Assembly: GCA_015847255.1 (NCBI GenBank)
Contig: JADLZK010012241.1
Location: 88,302 to 152,301, forward strand
Direction of reading: 5' to 3'
Length of the DNA stretch: 64,000 bases
Origin: Hyparrhenia diplandra
Taxonomy: Eukaryota > Streptophyta > Magnoliopsida > Poales > Poaceae
In this document: positions 53,335 through 64,000 of the stretch, one piece after another
Layout: each line of letters starts with the position of its first letter
Numbering within the stretch: the stretch's first letter is position 1
Position numbers and translations under genes: made by a program
Notes under the pieces: generated by a model
Told to the model about the DNA's origin: nothing
Seen by the model: only the letters and a program-made list of their open reading frames with translations
Database searches by the model: none

Positions 53335-56300
53335 TCACTTAGATTTGGCAGCATTCTTCTGTGCCTCCAGCTTTTTGTATACTGTGTCAATCTCAGACTG
53401 CATGCAAAAGATACTGCATTAGAACTACTGAAAAGCAGCAAGAAACACCAATAAATCAGTGACTGACTGATCAAGAGTTTTTTAAAAAGGCCTCCCTCAC
53501 CTGGTAATAGTTCTGCATATTCTTTCTTCTCTTCTTCAATGTTGCAGTCACCAAATCCCTTTCAATGTCAAAAGGTACAGGATCCAACACTATGCCTTTG
53601 ATGTACTCAAAACCTCGAAGCTGATTTATGACATGCAATGAGGGTTACCATATTTATAGAACTATAGATCTGATACAAAATGAAAGTTTGAAAAACAAGG
53701 AGTCTACAAAACTAACATATTTCCTCTTTCAATACTACATTATGATACTTTGCGCAGGTTTTTTGTTTGTCTGGTGAATAGATGACCATACCTTGTTCTT
53801 CTGTGCAACAGCTGCCAGCTCTTTCAGGATGTACTCTTTAAGTCCTTCAAGTTTGCAGATTTCAGCAAAAGAACCCTTATAGCCATTGGACTCTGCCCAC
53901 TTCATTTGTGTTTTCTTCGTGTGGATTGACTACTGCAACTAAACTTGATCTGAAACTGTCCCCATATACCCAGATCTAGAAAAGGGACAGAAATGATAAT
54001 ATTAGATGTTGACCAATATTCTCTCTTAATTCAGCCATATGCTATGGCCGTTGAATTATGTTGTTTTGCCATCTTCAACAAGTGGAGGAAGCCATACACT
54101 TTCTCCAGGTACTCAACCGCAACATACTCCCCTTGTGACAACTTGAATATATGTTCTTTTTCGGTCAATTACCTTCAGGATTCCGTCTGGGGTCATCTCT
54201 CAATGTCACCTGAAAATAAGTGTGTTTGAGTATTTATTGTGGAATCTTATCAAATTTTTAATTTCATTAAATTGAGTATTCACCTGTATGAAACCATCCA
54301 TCAACTATTACTTCGTTTGTGATTTCTGGACTTTTGTAGTACCCAGCAAAAATTTCCCTCGGATGCAGATTTCACCACGTGAAGGGACACCAAGTGGATC
54401 ATAGCCCATCTCGGGTACTTCTTCCAGTCGTATTTCAGTGTGGGTGGCAGGTACGCCAGCACTTCCAACCAGGACCATGTCATCAATGTAGCAGACAGTG
54501 CTTGGTCCCAGTGTTTCTGTTAAACCTGAGCAAAGTCACAGAATCCACCCTTATGCTGGTTTCTTTTGAATTGTCTGATTGGGATTACAAGTCAGGCACT
54601 TGTTAGGATTAAACTGGATATATAGATTTCTGATTTACACCATTTTGTTCCATTTTAGTACTTTAATATTTTTCTCATTTGTCTTTCTTTTGATGCTACA
54701 TAATTAATTTGGAACTGTAGAAAGTGTTTGTATGCATTACCATAGCCTTGGATAAAGTATGCACAGGTGGTCACTCTCATGAACTCTTCAATCTCGTTAT
54801 TAATGGAGCCCCTCCTGAAATTAATAGGCGAAGACGACCTCCAAGCCTTGCCTTGACCTAAATCAAACACAGAACAAGTGCCCGGTATAGAAATTGTAAG
54901 TGCAGCTTCTACTGATATTTTTCTTTCTGTGGAAGTAATTTGGCTGTATACATTTCTTTTGTTCTCAGGTGGATATTTAGGTCTAAACATGTAACCTTGC
55001 GGAAAAGCCAGCATGTCTGCAAAGGTGAAGCAGTTTTGTGCGAGTAGCCTGCTTTCATGCTTGCCAGTTTGCTGAATTTCAAAAACTACAGTAAAATATA
55101 TAGTTGATTTGCAGCTAGAAGGAACTCAGAATGCAGACAACTTACCGATTGTATAAAGCATTAAAATTACCCTTCTTAGTGGTCTGAGTTCGAAATGGCC
55201 TTTAAGATACCTAGAGCCATTCATAAGGGGCTGTCTGAGTTAATAAAATTTGAGTTTAGTTGATAGAGATATTCTAGTTTCAATACCTTCATAAATTCTT
55301 TCGTACTTTCGGGGCACCCCAACCAGTAAAAGTTGGCTTTAGCTCCACAATATCGTCCCTCAAGGCATTCAAATCCTGATAAGAAAGTAAACATTTGATT
55401 GTGATGTAATGATTAAAGAATGATTGCTTGTATGATTAGAAAGGATAATGTAGTGGATTTTCTCACTCCATGATAATAGCCAATTGAGGCCCCTTTGTGA
55501 ATGAAATACTCTTCGATCATGCGGTCAGGGGATGTGAGCAAGTGGGAGAAATGATAGAAAAGACATCATCTGTTGTCATCTGATTACATGAAGGCACCAA
55601 GTTACTATTAAGTCTTGCATAAAACAGAACTATACTCAGAGCATTGTATTTTAAGGGTAGGAGGTGACCTTATCATCAAACTGATCCATAAAGGGTTCAC
55701 CCCTTTTACATACATGGCATGGCTTTCATGGGTCAGCATCACACCTTTGGGCTGTCCACTGGTTCCACTTGTATACATGATAGTGCATAAGTCATTTGTT
55801 TGTATGGAGGGGGCAAGGTTTATGAGGATTATCCTTTCCCTGAAATCCATTTACAAAGCTGATGCTCAGTCAACATATATATGTCAAAACATCAGTTCAT
55901 TACAAATATAACCACCATAAACATTGCTACAAAATCGACTCTGAATAGATTTGTCTAGATGTTTCAGTAGGTTAAACTGTAAACGATCCATCAATTAATG
56001 TGTTTAGTACTTACCACTTTTTTAGAAATCACATTCCAGTTGTACATTTTCATCCCAATATGATCTGCTTCTTTGATTTGTTCACTTGTTGCCGAAGTGA
56101 ATACCACCCAATGCTATAACCATGCGTTGGATAATGATGTCTGAAAACATAGTCTTTTTAAACTACAAATGGACCCTAAAAGCATTACTTACCTTTTCTC
56201 TTAGCAGACTTGCAATTTGGGGATAGTATCTGCAAATGAGAAGCTCTCATGTAATGTCAGAACTTAAGATGAAAGATCCTAAAGGTAGCAACATGGATAA

Positions 56301-57471
56301 TTCATTTTTTTTCACACCCTCTTTTATTTTCTTGTCCTGTATGAAGACAACATCCAATCTCAGCATGATCAATGATGTAGTCAACAGCTCTGCACCTGTA
56401 TGATATGGAAAGTTATTGATTCTGAATTTCTAATGCATTACATTTGGTTTCTTATTAAAAGCATATGTTTAATATTTTTATTATTTGGTCTGAAACATTC
56501 TTGGTGTGGGCCTGCTATTTAATGCTCTCCTATACTTGCCTAAAAGTATCATACAGTGGGACACAGATCAGACTATAGCCATTGCAAGCCTGCAAAATTA
56601 ATTGTGGATTAGCACAGTTTATTCAGAAAATATCTGATGGGGAAAGTTAAAATTCATACAAGTCACTGACAGTTTACCTCCATTGCCACTATCCATTGAG
56701 GACAGTTTAACCATAGAATTCCGATCCGGGCACCCTGGTATAGTATAGGCCAAACAAAGAAGCATCATTTTGTCTGATCCATTTGAATATTGCAGTTCTC
56801 ACATCAGAAATATCAGGAGGCGAGTTCATTAAATAAACCGGGGAGCATAAGCTGGAGTGAGGGGCAGTTGATGCTCTTACTGGCTGCACTCTGGCAGCTC
56901 CTGTAAACGAGCCAGCTTGTAGCACCTCATCATAGATCTCCTTGTATGATTTCCACAAGAAGTAGGGCCCTGGCTGAAAATGAAAACATAGAAATTTCTA
57001 CCAGTTATACAGATGAAAACTATAATTAAGAAAGACCTGATATAGAATATGTACGATGCTATCATTTATGCAATTTATTTATATGTGCATACCACTCCAT
57101 CTTTAGCGGACGCCATCCAAGCATCCGGTTGTTGGGATACTTGCCTGCTGCTACCCTGCATAAGTGCATATAAACGTATCGATGTTTACTAAGATTTTCT
57201 GAGCACTGTACATAGTTTATGTGTGCACTACAAATTTGTAATAAAACCTAAAGAACAATAAAAAAAGAAATTAGACATGTGAGCTTGGTTGTTGTTTCAG
57301 CTGTGTTACCTGAACACATCCCATGATGTTTTTCATGTCAGGCTCAAGTTCTGGGAATCCATCCTTGGCCAGCACTCCCGGAACACTGGCCCTACCGCTA
57401 GCTGGCCATCCTTTCCAGGCTTCCCGTCCTCCCACTTTTAATCGTGAGATGTTCTTCGGATTTGCCTCCAT
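53335..57471 (-). CDS. Long-chain acyl-CoA synthetase (LACS)
   Basis: Nineteen minus-strand exons: 57310-57471, 57093-57155, 56881-56973, 56678-56734, 56540-56589, 56328-56395, 56193-56229, 56015-56113, 55669-55839, 55467-55579, 55287-55375, 55146-55210, 54996-55071, 54741-54857, 54284-54525, 54071-54209, 53792-53975, 53501-53620 and 53335-53397 (TGA). LACS enzymes join fatty acid to CoA through an acyl-AMP. Motifs: YFLWKSYKEIYDEVLQAG, NCPQWIVAMEACNGYSLIC, the AMP-binding loop LCTIMYTSGTSGQPKG, LPLAHIPDRMIEEYF, GGRLRLLISGGAPL, FIQGYG joined to LTETLGPSTVC, MTPDGILKVIDRK and the end SEIDTVYKKLEAQKNAAKSK. About 660 residues, near the family size. The LACS1/4 subgroup is uncertain. Ten or more small indels break the frame (for example near 57098, 56355, 55690, 55315, 55165, 54800, 54355, 53900). 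Confidence 0.92.
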
Positions 57472-58137
57472 CTCTCAGGGTGGGGACCAAGTCCTAAATA
57501 TCAGAACTCAAAGTCTCTGAAAGTTTTTCACATTCACTCCATTTATTATTATATACCATATCACATCCTACAAGCATTTGGCATCCCTAGTCTTGCGGTC
57601 GATGAGAACTTCCTTCGTGGTGGGAGGAAGCTGCAATCAAAGATGTGGCTCCGGAATGGTCCAAGTGCTCCATATGAAATAGAAGAATATTTTATTTACT
57701 CGGGTGGCGAGAACCAAAGGCCCTGTGAGCTGTAATGCTTTCTTGTGTTTTTCGGCTTCTTTGTTTTCTCTTTAGCGGTAGGGTGGGAGCGAGCGCGTTC
57801 GTTATGCAGTAAAAGAAAAGGCGAGCTCCTCTTAATTACCTTTCAAAAAAAAAATTAAAATAAACTAGCTGAAAGTTTGTTATGTGCCAAGAAAAAGAAA
57901 AAAACCTACTAAGAATAGTGTAGTGAGGAGAAAGCTTCCAGGGTCAGAGCTTACACCTCTTCTAGAACCCTATGAAATTTTGTGATTATAAAATGGTATC
58001 CTTGTACCTTGTGTGCGTGTGCCCGTGTGTGTGGTCACTGAAAACTGAACAAGCAGTCGAAGAGCATTGCCGACTTGCAACCCGGAAGCAGGAGAGAGGT
58101 TAGAGCTTAAGTCAGAGAGAGAGAGAGAGAGAGCTTA
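57472..58137 (-). other. LACS 5' intron
   Basis: Lies between the coding exon 1 and a presumed leader exon. The donor CTCT|GTAAGC lies at about 58137-58138. AT-rich with short A-runs near 57845 and 57898. No other gene is supported. Confidence 0.4.
58113..58133 (+). repeat. (GA)n microsatellite
   Basis: About ten GA units lie just inside the presumed 5' intron donor of the LACS gene; (CT)n in the sense strand is common near plant transcription starts. Confidence 0.9.
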
Positions 58138-58252
58138 CAGAGAAAGGGGCTTCGTGGGCAGCAGCGCCTTGGGCCGAATTGCAGGAAGGGAGCCTGCTCT
58201 GGCGCCCTGTCGATGGTAGGAAGAAGAGAGGCCTCTTTCTCTTTTCTATATA
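58138..58252 (-). promoter_or_regulatory. Candidate LACS core promoter and leader exon
   Basis: On the minus strand CATATATAGAAAAG places a TATA box at about 58243-58252. A leader of some 70-80 bases follows and ends at the GTAAGC donor near 58137. This fits a gene with a spliced 5' untranslated region. No transcript evidence is available. Confidence 0.45.
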
Positions 58253-58602
58253 TGCTGAGATGAGAGGTGCCATGGGTGCCATGGCGAAGTGAAGTTGTGT
58301 TGGAACGGAGGTGGGCCCCACGCTAAGTACAACGGAGCGCTGCTAACCCCAGGTTTAGAGAGAGAAACTGCCAAGGTGCGCTTTGGTGTGCTGAGCGCGT
58401 GAAGAATCGATCTTTCTTCTTACGGGGAGATAGGTACGTGCGTGACGCCGTCACCAAGCGCTATGCGGTGAGTGAGAGAGTCAGACGTGAGATGAAGACA
58501 GAGTGTGAGAGAGAGGAAGAGAGGTAGTTGGCCCAGGAATAACTACTGCATCTCTTGCCAGTTGGCGTGAGACATGCGTGTTTTTCACAACCTACCACCC
58601 CA

Positions 58603-58769
58603 GGCCTGTTTAGTTGAAAAGTTCTTTTTTTTTGTCATATACGACTTTAAAAATAAATCTCTAAGAGGTATTTTAGAGACTTTTAAAAAAAAAAAAAGTT
58701 CTTAAAAAGAAGTCACTCCTGACTAAAAGTTTTAATCCCAATAACAAAGTCCCTAAAATCAAACAGAGG
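58603..58769. mobile_element. MITE with GGCCTGTTTAGTT end
   Basis: About 167 bp, beginning GGCCTGTTTAGTTG and ending ATCAAACAGAGG (inverted with mismatches), with a fold-back interior (CTCTAAGAGGTATTTTAGAG). Target duplication not resolved. Confidence 0.55.
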
Positions 58770-61363
58770 ATTAGAGTCCCATGTTAAAAAGCATGTTTTG
58801 TCATACTCATCCCAGTTATCCACTCTTTTATTTTTTTCTTCTGAAATTCATGATCGGCTCTCTAGGTTTACTACTGCTGTTGTTTGTTGATTGTTTGGGA
58901 TTGGGCAGTTGAATGAATCATACAGTAGCTGTGCTATTGGTAACTATCAGGTATCAAACAGCTGGTTTCAGGGAAACCGAAGGCAGTGGTCAGATTCGGG
59001 ACACAGAAGCCTACAAATCTAATTTTAAAAATACAGCATGACACATTCGTTTTCAGAAAGAGATGTCAATCTGAAGGGTCATTACACAGATTCAGAAGCT
59101 TGTTTTCTCTGAGTAGTTATATACTTCCATGAGATGTATTTGTCGCCTAGCAACTTTAATAATCTATTTGGCCTTTTCTACAAAGGTTTCCGGATATGAC
59201 TGAGAAAGAAAATTCTCAAACCCCAATAAATGTTTGAGAGGATTTTTAACTAATTGGTTTGCACGATGGCTGTTACGCACCTTACCACGTACTCTCATTC
59301 ATGGTTTTACATAGCTCCCCTAATTACGAATGTTCAAACAAATCCATGTAATTATATGCCTGCTACTGGTGATATGATCGACGTGCTTCTGTGGTTGGAA
59401 GGTAACTTTACATAGTACATGGGCTTTATTGGGTATCCTGCTTTTCTCTATAGTTTGCCGTTAGCTTTCTTTTCTTATTTATAATCTTCAATTCTTCATC
59501 TATGTTCTCTCTCTGGTTTGTAGTTTGGCGTTAATACAAATTGAATTAAGTTGATCTGACGTGTTATATGTGTGGTTAAAATCCATCGATCTCGATGCAG
59601 GAATGGATTGGCCCGCTGGCAGACTCAGCATGGTGAATTAAATAACTCTGTTCAACATCGTGCTCGATTTTATATATAGGTATATGCTGATAACGAAGAT
59701 CTTTGCGTTAACGATATTAAATACTAGTGTATTTGTAAGACTAGTCTTAGGGTATTTGTAAGACTTATGACTCAAGTGGGGATAAACTCAATTGCCAAAT
59801 TGATTCGTCTAATCTTTTGACTGAATCGTCTCCCCTTCTTCCAGTTACGATTCTGAATTAAAATTTGGAAACTGATATATATGGTAAATGGCTAGCATCC
59901 ACCCAAGAAAGGGCCTGCATCAAAATCAAGAAAACAGTTGAGGTTTTAACTGAGCAACTGGAATTGTCTGGTGAGCAATTTCTCTCTCTCTCTCTCTCTC
60001 TATCTTTACTTGTGAGCAATTTAGCTATAATTATCTCGTTGCGGTTGGCCTTTGAGCATCTTACCGGCACATACTGCGTAAACTAAGTTTTTGCTCTTCT
60101 ATCTTAATCGAACGGTAGAGCTCTTATTTATTTTTGCATTAGAAAAACCAATCATCGTAGAAAAGAAATAAATTGAAGATTGTGTGGGTGGGATGGGTTG
60201 GCACTCTTCACCTACGTTTGGATGCCATATACCGATATACATAGCGGTCCACGCCATGTCCACACGCACGTCGACTCCATTATCACACTGCAATCAAGGC
60301 CATATGTGTATGTACAACATAGAAATATATGTTGTGAGCTTGCACGTAGCTTCTTGTACTAGGAGCTCCCCAACAACCCATGACGTGCGTGCAAGACGAT
60401 ATTTCCAATCTGGCAATGAATGATCGATAGTAAATCAGCCGTACTGTAGATTGAGTGACCGCCCTGTTTTGTCGTTCCGTCTTGCGACTGCAAAGAAATA
60501 CCAACACTTTTGTGACTACGTTTTCTAAAAAGAGAAAAATCAAAACTTTAAAAGTTTTGATCAACTTGTCAATTCATGTGTCTATTGTAGCGTGAAAAGT
60601 TGTATCAATAACTTCATATTGCTTTCAAAAGTTCTCTTTAATGTGTTGTTGACTTCGTTGCAGTTTACTTTTACTTTCCGTTGGCAAGCAACACCTCCGG
60701 CTCTTACTAACACCTCTGGCTTACAAATAGTACAAATCAATTGCGGATGCAAAAATCCCGTCCTAGTACTTGAGCTGTATAGTGACCCAGTTAACGTGCC
60801 ATCAATATAAATAAAACCATCGATTGTATCTCATACAAAAACATCGATTATTTTTAAAACCGATGGGCACGAACAACCGAATAAAATGCTAGCACATGAA
60901 CGATGAGTACGTCCAATTGCCCACCCTGTCCAACATGAATAAAACCCTAGCTAGCCCCATAAAAGTGTACAGTATATACTATTGTTTTTGTACCATGCAA
61001 GATGCATCAATGTCACTGTTTCACCAATAAATGGCCAGTGGATTATTGCGATGGTGCTGCTACTGCAAAGCCTGCAATCTAATTCAGTACAGTATGAATG
61101 TTTTGCTTATAATATGATAATCATTTCATTCATATATATATGTTTTAAAAAGCTGCCTTCTTTCTCAAAAAGAGTATATTTGGTTTTCTTTCGTGGGAGC
61201 TTGTCATGCCACGTGGCGAATGTAGCCCATCACCCCATCACAAAATCAGGATCAGTTTCCATGCGTGGCTTATTAGATTTTCCTAAGTAGCAGTAGCATA
61301 TATTATTTTGTTAAAGGATTATACAAATTTTATTAGGTCGACGGAGGCTAACAAACCCCATAA
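58770..61363. other. No gene seen
   Basis: AT-rich intergenic DNA. Short frames near 59865-60086 and 60180-60423 have no motif or splice context. Contains the (CT)n run at 59981. Confidence 0.5.
59981..60001 (+). repeat. (CT)n microsatellite
   Basis: About ten CT units. Confidence 0.9.
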
Positions 61364-61470
61364 GGGCTCATTTGGATCATTCAATTTCTAGAGGGATTGA
61401 GGGTTAATTTAGTTCAATATACACTCATAGCCACTTCAATTCGAAGGAGCAGTTGAATCCAAACAAGTCC
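61364..61470. mobile_element. MITE with TTTGGAT ends
   Basis: About 107 bp from GGGCTCATTTGGATCATTC to TTGAATCCAAACAAGTCC (inverted ends). It is similar in ends and size to the Tourist-like element in CPI1 intron 4. A TAA precedes it; the right-hand duplication is not exact. Confidence 0.6.
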
Positions 61471-64000
61471 TTTATGTGTGATGTTGCCTCCATGCATCTC
61501 CCAATCTCAACTAAATATCAAATGTTTGGATCCATTATTGCAGTGCTGCAATCCTCGATCAGCTGAATATAAGGAGAGGAGGTTGCAAATCACCCATGAG
61601 CTAGCTGAATACTCCATTTGTGTCATTATGGTATTCATGCTTGTTGAGTTTAACTAGATTTGTATATTAAGAATATTTAAATCTCCAAATATGTTTATTG
61701 TGAAAAATAAATTCAACAATCTTTTCTAATTATACTAATTATGTACCATAAATTTATATCTAATTTATTTGACTGGGAAAAGTGAGGTCGATAGTCACTG
61801 AAGGGTTCGGATTTGCCACTCGTTTGAATGAAAACGGACATGCGATCAATATAGCATCCAGGGGTGAACAGTTAGCAAGTGGGAGCGTTACCTTAATAAG
61901 AAGGAGATGATGTTTTCATTAACGTTATAATCTAGTACTACTTAATTCTGCGACTAGCTATTGCATGGATTGTCACTACAAGTTGCAAGCTGCAACTGCA
62001 AGCGTACCGTAGCTGCTGATTCTGATTAAACTCCGTATAAGTTTAAGCAAGTTTATACAAAAGGAATATTAATATTTTAAGAGGTTGTGTTAAATTCAAC
62101 CCATACTGCGAGAGAAATTAATGTGGATTAGCGGACGGCTCGTACCTCTTTGAAATCGATTCTGATTCTATCGGAGATAAGAGTCAAATTTTTACGTAGA
62201 AATTAATAGGGGTAGAGGAGTATCATCAGTATCTTTCACATCAGGGACGTGATAGAAGTCGTTTAGAGACTGACTGGCAACGGTCTCGAAACACAGCTTT
62301 TGGACCTCTTATTATTATAAAAATATTTATTGAGACAGTGCGATATATGTATACTTTTATCAAAGCATAATACAAATCTACTCATATATATATATTTACA
62401 AACTCGATAACTTAAAAGTTATCGATGATTTATATTCCCCGACAAGCTGGACTTCAAAGCGTCGTCCAGCGACTCTGAGGCGCCTCACCTGATGAGTTTC
62501 GTGAGTAAGTTTACATGCGCGTTAAATCGCAGATGCGCGTCAAGTTATTTCCTTGCATCGTAGAGCACCTCTGGTGAGAGAGAAGGAAAGAGTTTCATCT
62601 AGTGGTGAAAACCTTTGGGCCTCAAGCTTTCACACGTTGCGTTAGGCGCATGCTGACCTCTATCGTGAAAGACCTTGAAATAGTAGTTTCACGACGCGCT
62701 ATGCTGATTAAACCACGCAATGCAGAGGCGTGCGACCGCGGTGCACTACGAGCTGTGTGCAATAAAAGTCAGTGCATTGAGGGGAGGCGCTCTATTTCAT
62801 ATCAAAAATTTAGCATCTTTGGCAAAGACGCGATGCCCGAAAACTGCCGTCGGTGACTGGCTGCAATCTGGTCCGGAGGGAGTATATCAGCAAATAATTT
62901 CATTAAACTGCACACCTACCAGTACAAGATAGAGTTCGGCTGTGGTGCAGCCAAGATAACGGTGCTGGTTCCTGGCAGGATCGATGAAGCGGCACACCTA
63001 CCAGTACCAGTAGCAGTAGCAGTCTCCTGGAATTCTGTGGGGTCCATTATTCCAATAGCATTGCTGGAAGGAAAGAGGAGGATGTCCATGTCCAAGAGCA
63101 AGAGTATTTAGCGATGGAGAGGAATAGCAGATTGTCATGCAGAATTGCAGATGCAGAGTGGTTGGGGGCAGATGGACGGCCTTTACCCTCCTTTACTGTG
63201 GCTGGTGCGTCTCCTACACTCCTTTCTTACTCATCACTCCAGTCTTGTAAAAACATGTCATTCGAGATTTTGAATGAACTAGGTCAAATTTTCAACATTT
63301 ATATTTTTAAATAGATATATTGTAAAAAATATATTCTATAGCTAAGCCAATTAGAAACTTTTTGCAATGTCGTTAGTGTTAAGATCACACGCAATGTATA
63401 TATATCAACTTGCCTGCTATGTACAATAGAGAGGCATATCGAGTTGGTCATCACCTGTTATTTGCACTAATTAAAGACATAAATGTTTTTATAGCATTTT
63501 AATTTTTTCCAGGAGCGATTCTAAAATTTGTTTCTACGGATATCAATGTATTCTCTTCTTTAAAAAAAATAGATTAAATGGCCGTTTAAATGAACAGTGT
63601 ATATATACAGCAGAGAAGTTTTTGAACTGTTGTGATTCATATCCTCACAGCGGACATATATACCTTTCTGTCTGCTAGATATGCATATCAAATAAAAGTT
63701 CACCTAATTCAACAATATCTGAGACCCAACTTAATGTATTAAATGGCATGTAGTGTCCTAGTCCCCACCACTGACAATGCAAGATGCAATTGTTTTCTTT
63801 TCTAAGTAAATGGATGGGCTAAACTTGTTATTATATATATAGTAGTAAATGCATGCATGGTAAGATGTTGGGAGCATGAGATTTCACAGCGTGAATCACA
63901 AGGCTTGTTTGGATTGACCTATAGGAGTGACAGCTATGACTAGTGGACTAACAGTTCAAATATATGTCTAGAGACTGGAAAATTAGTCAACTAGTTATTA
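61471..64000. other. No gene seen
   Basis: AT-rich intergenic DNA. A GC-richer patch at 62450-63240 has short frames on both strands (for example minus-strand IMDPTEFQETATATGTGRC) but no domain, start context or splice partner. The far end (63901 onward, AAGGCTTGTTTGGATTGACC) resembles the left end of a MITE that continues past the window. Confidence 0.5.

Overview
The window is nuclear DNA from a grass, most likely a panicoid (sorghum, maize or sugarcane relative). Its genes have plant GT-AG introns, the coding exons are GC-rich with AT-rich introns, and the intergenic space is full of grass-type elements: an L1-like LINE, a TRIM, a Pol III SINE, Helitron, hAT and small MITEs. The BSD2 protein closely resembles the maize protein as I remember it. 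The organism call is inference, because no search could be run.

Layout. 1-13 kb: a minus-strand D27-like (DUF4033) gene with a partial second copy beside it, an F-box/FBD-like fragment, a TRIM and a 7-kb LINE inserted at an intron/exon boundary. 13.1-15.0 kb: BSD2, plus strand, divergent from the D27-like gene. 16.1-18.7 kb: a plastid ferroportin-like gene (IREG3 type), minus strand, divergent from a cycloeucalenol cycloisomerase gene (CPI1) at 19.0-23.9 kb. 24-34 kb: repeats, including a duplicated CPI1 tail and a duplicated promoter/first-exon segment. 34.5-37.5 kb: a gene for an unnamed single-pass membrane protein. 38-50 kb: duplications, a Helitron carrying a nested hAT element, tandem repeats and a SINA-like pseudogene. 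50.5-52.5 kb: a P-class PPR gene, convergent with a 19-exon long-chain acyl-CoA synthetase gene (53.3-57.5 kb, minus). 58-64 kb: repeats and AT-rich DNA with no gene I can support.

The host genes are not an operon-like system. They serve separate jobs: carotenoid isomerase-like chemistry, Rubisco assembly, plastid metal transport, sterol synthesis, organelle RNA processing and fatty-acyl activation. Two head-to-head pairs share short intergenic regions.

A major caution is that every host gene except the short BSD2 gene carries 1-4-base indels inside conserved codons. Exons and splice sites are otherwise nearly complete. This looks like an unpolished long-read consensus, or less likely a region of young pseudogenes. 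I give exon coordinates and mark the breaks. I found no convincing previously undescribed system; the most interesting points are structural.
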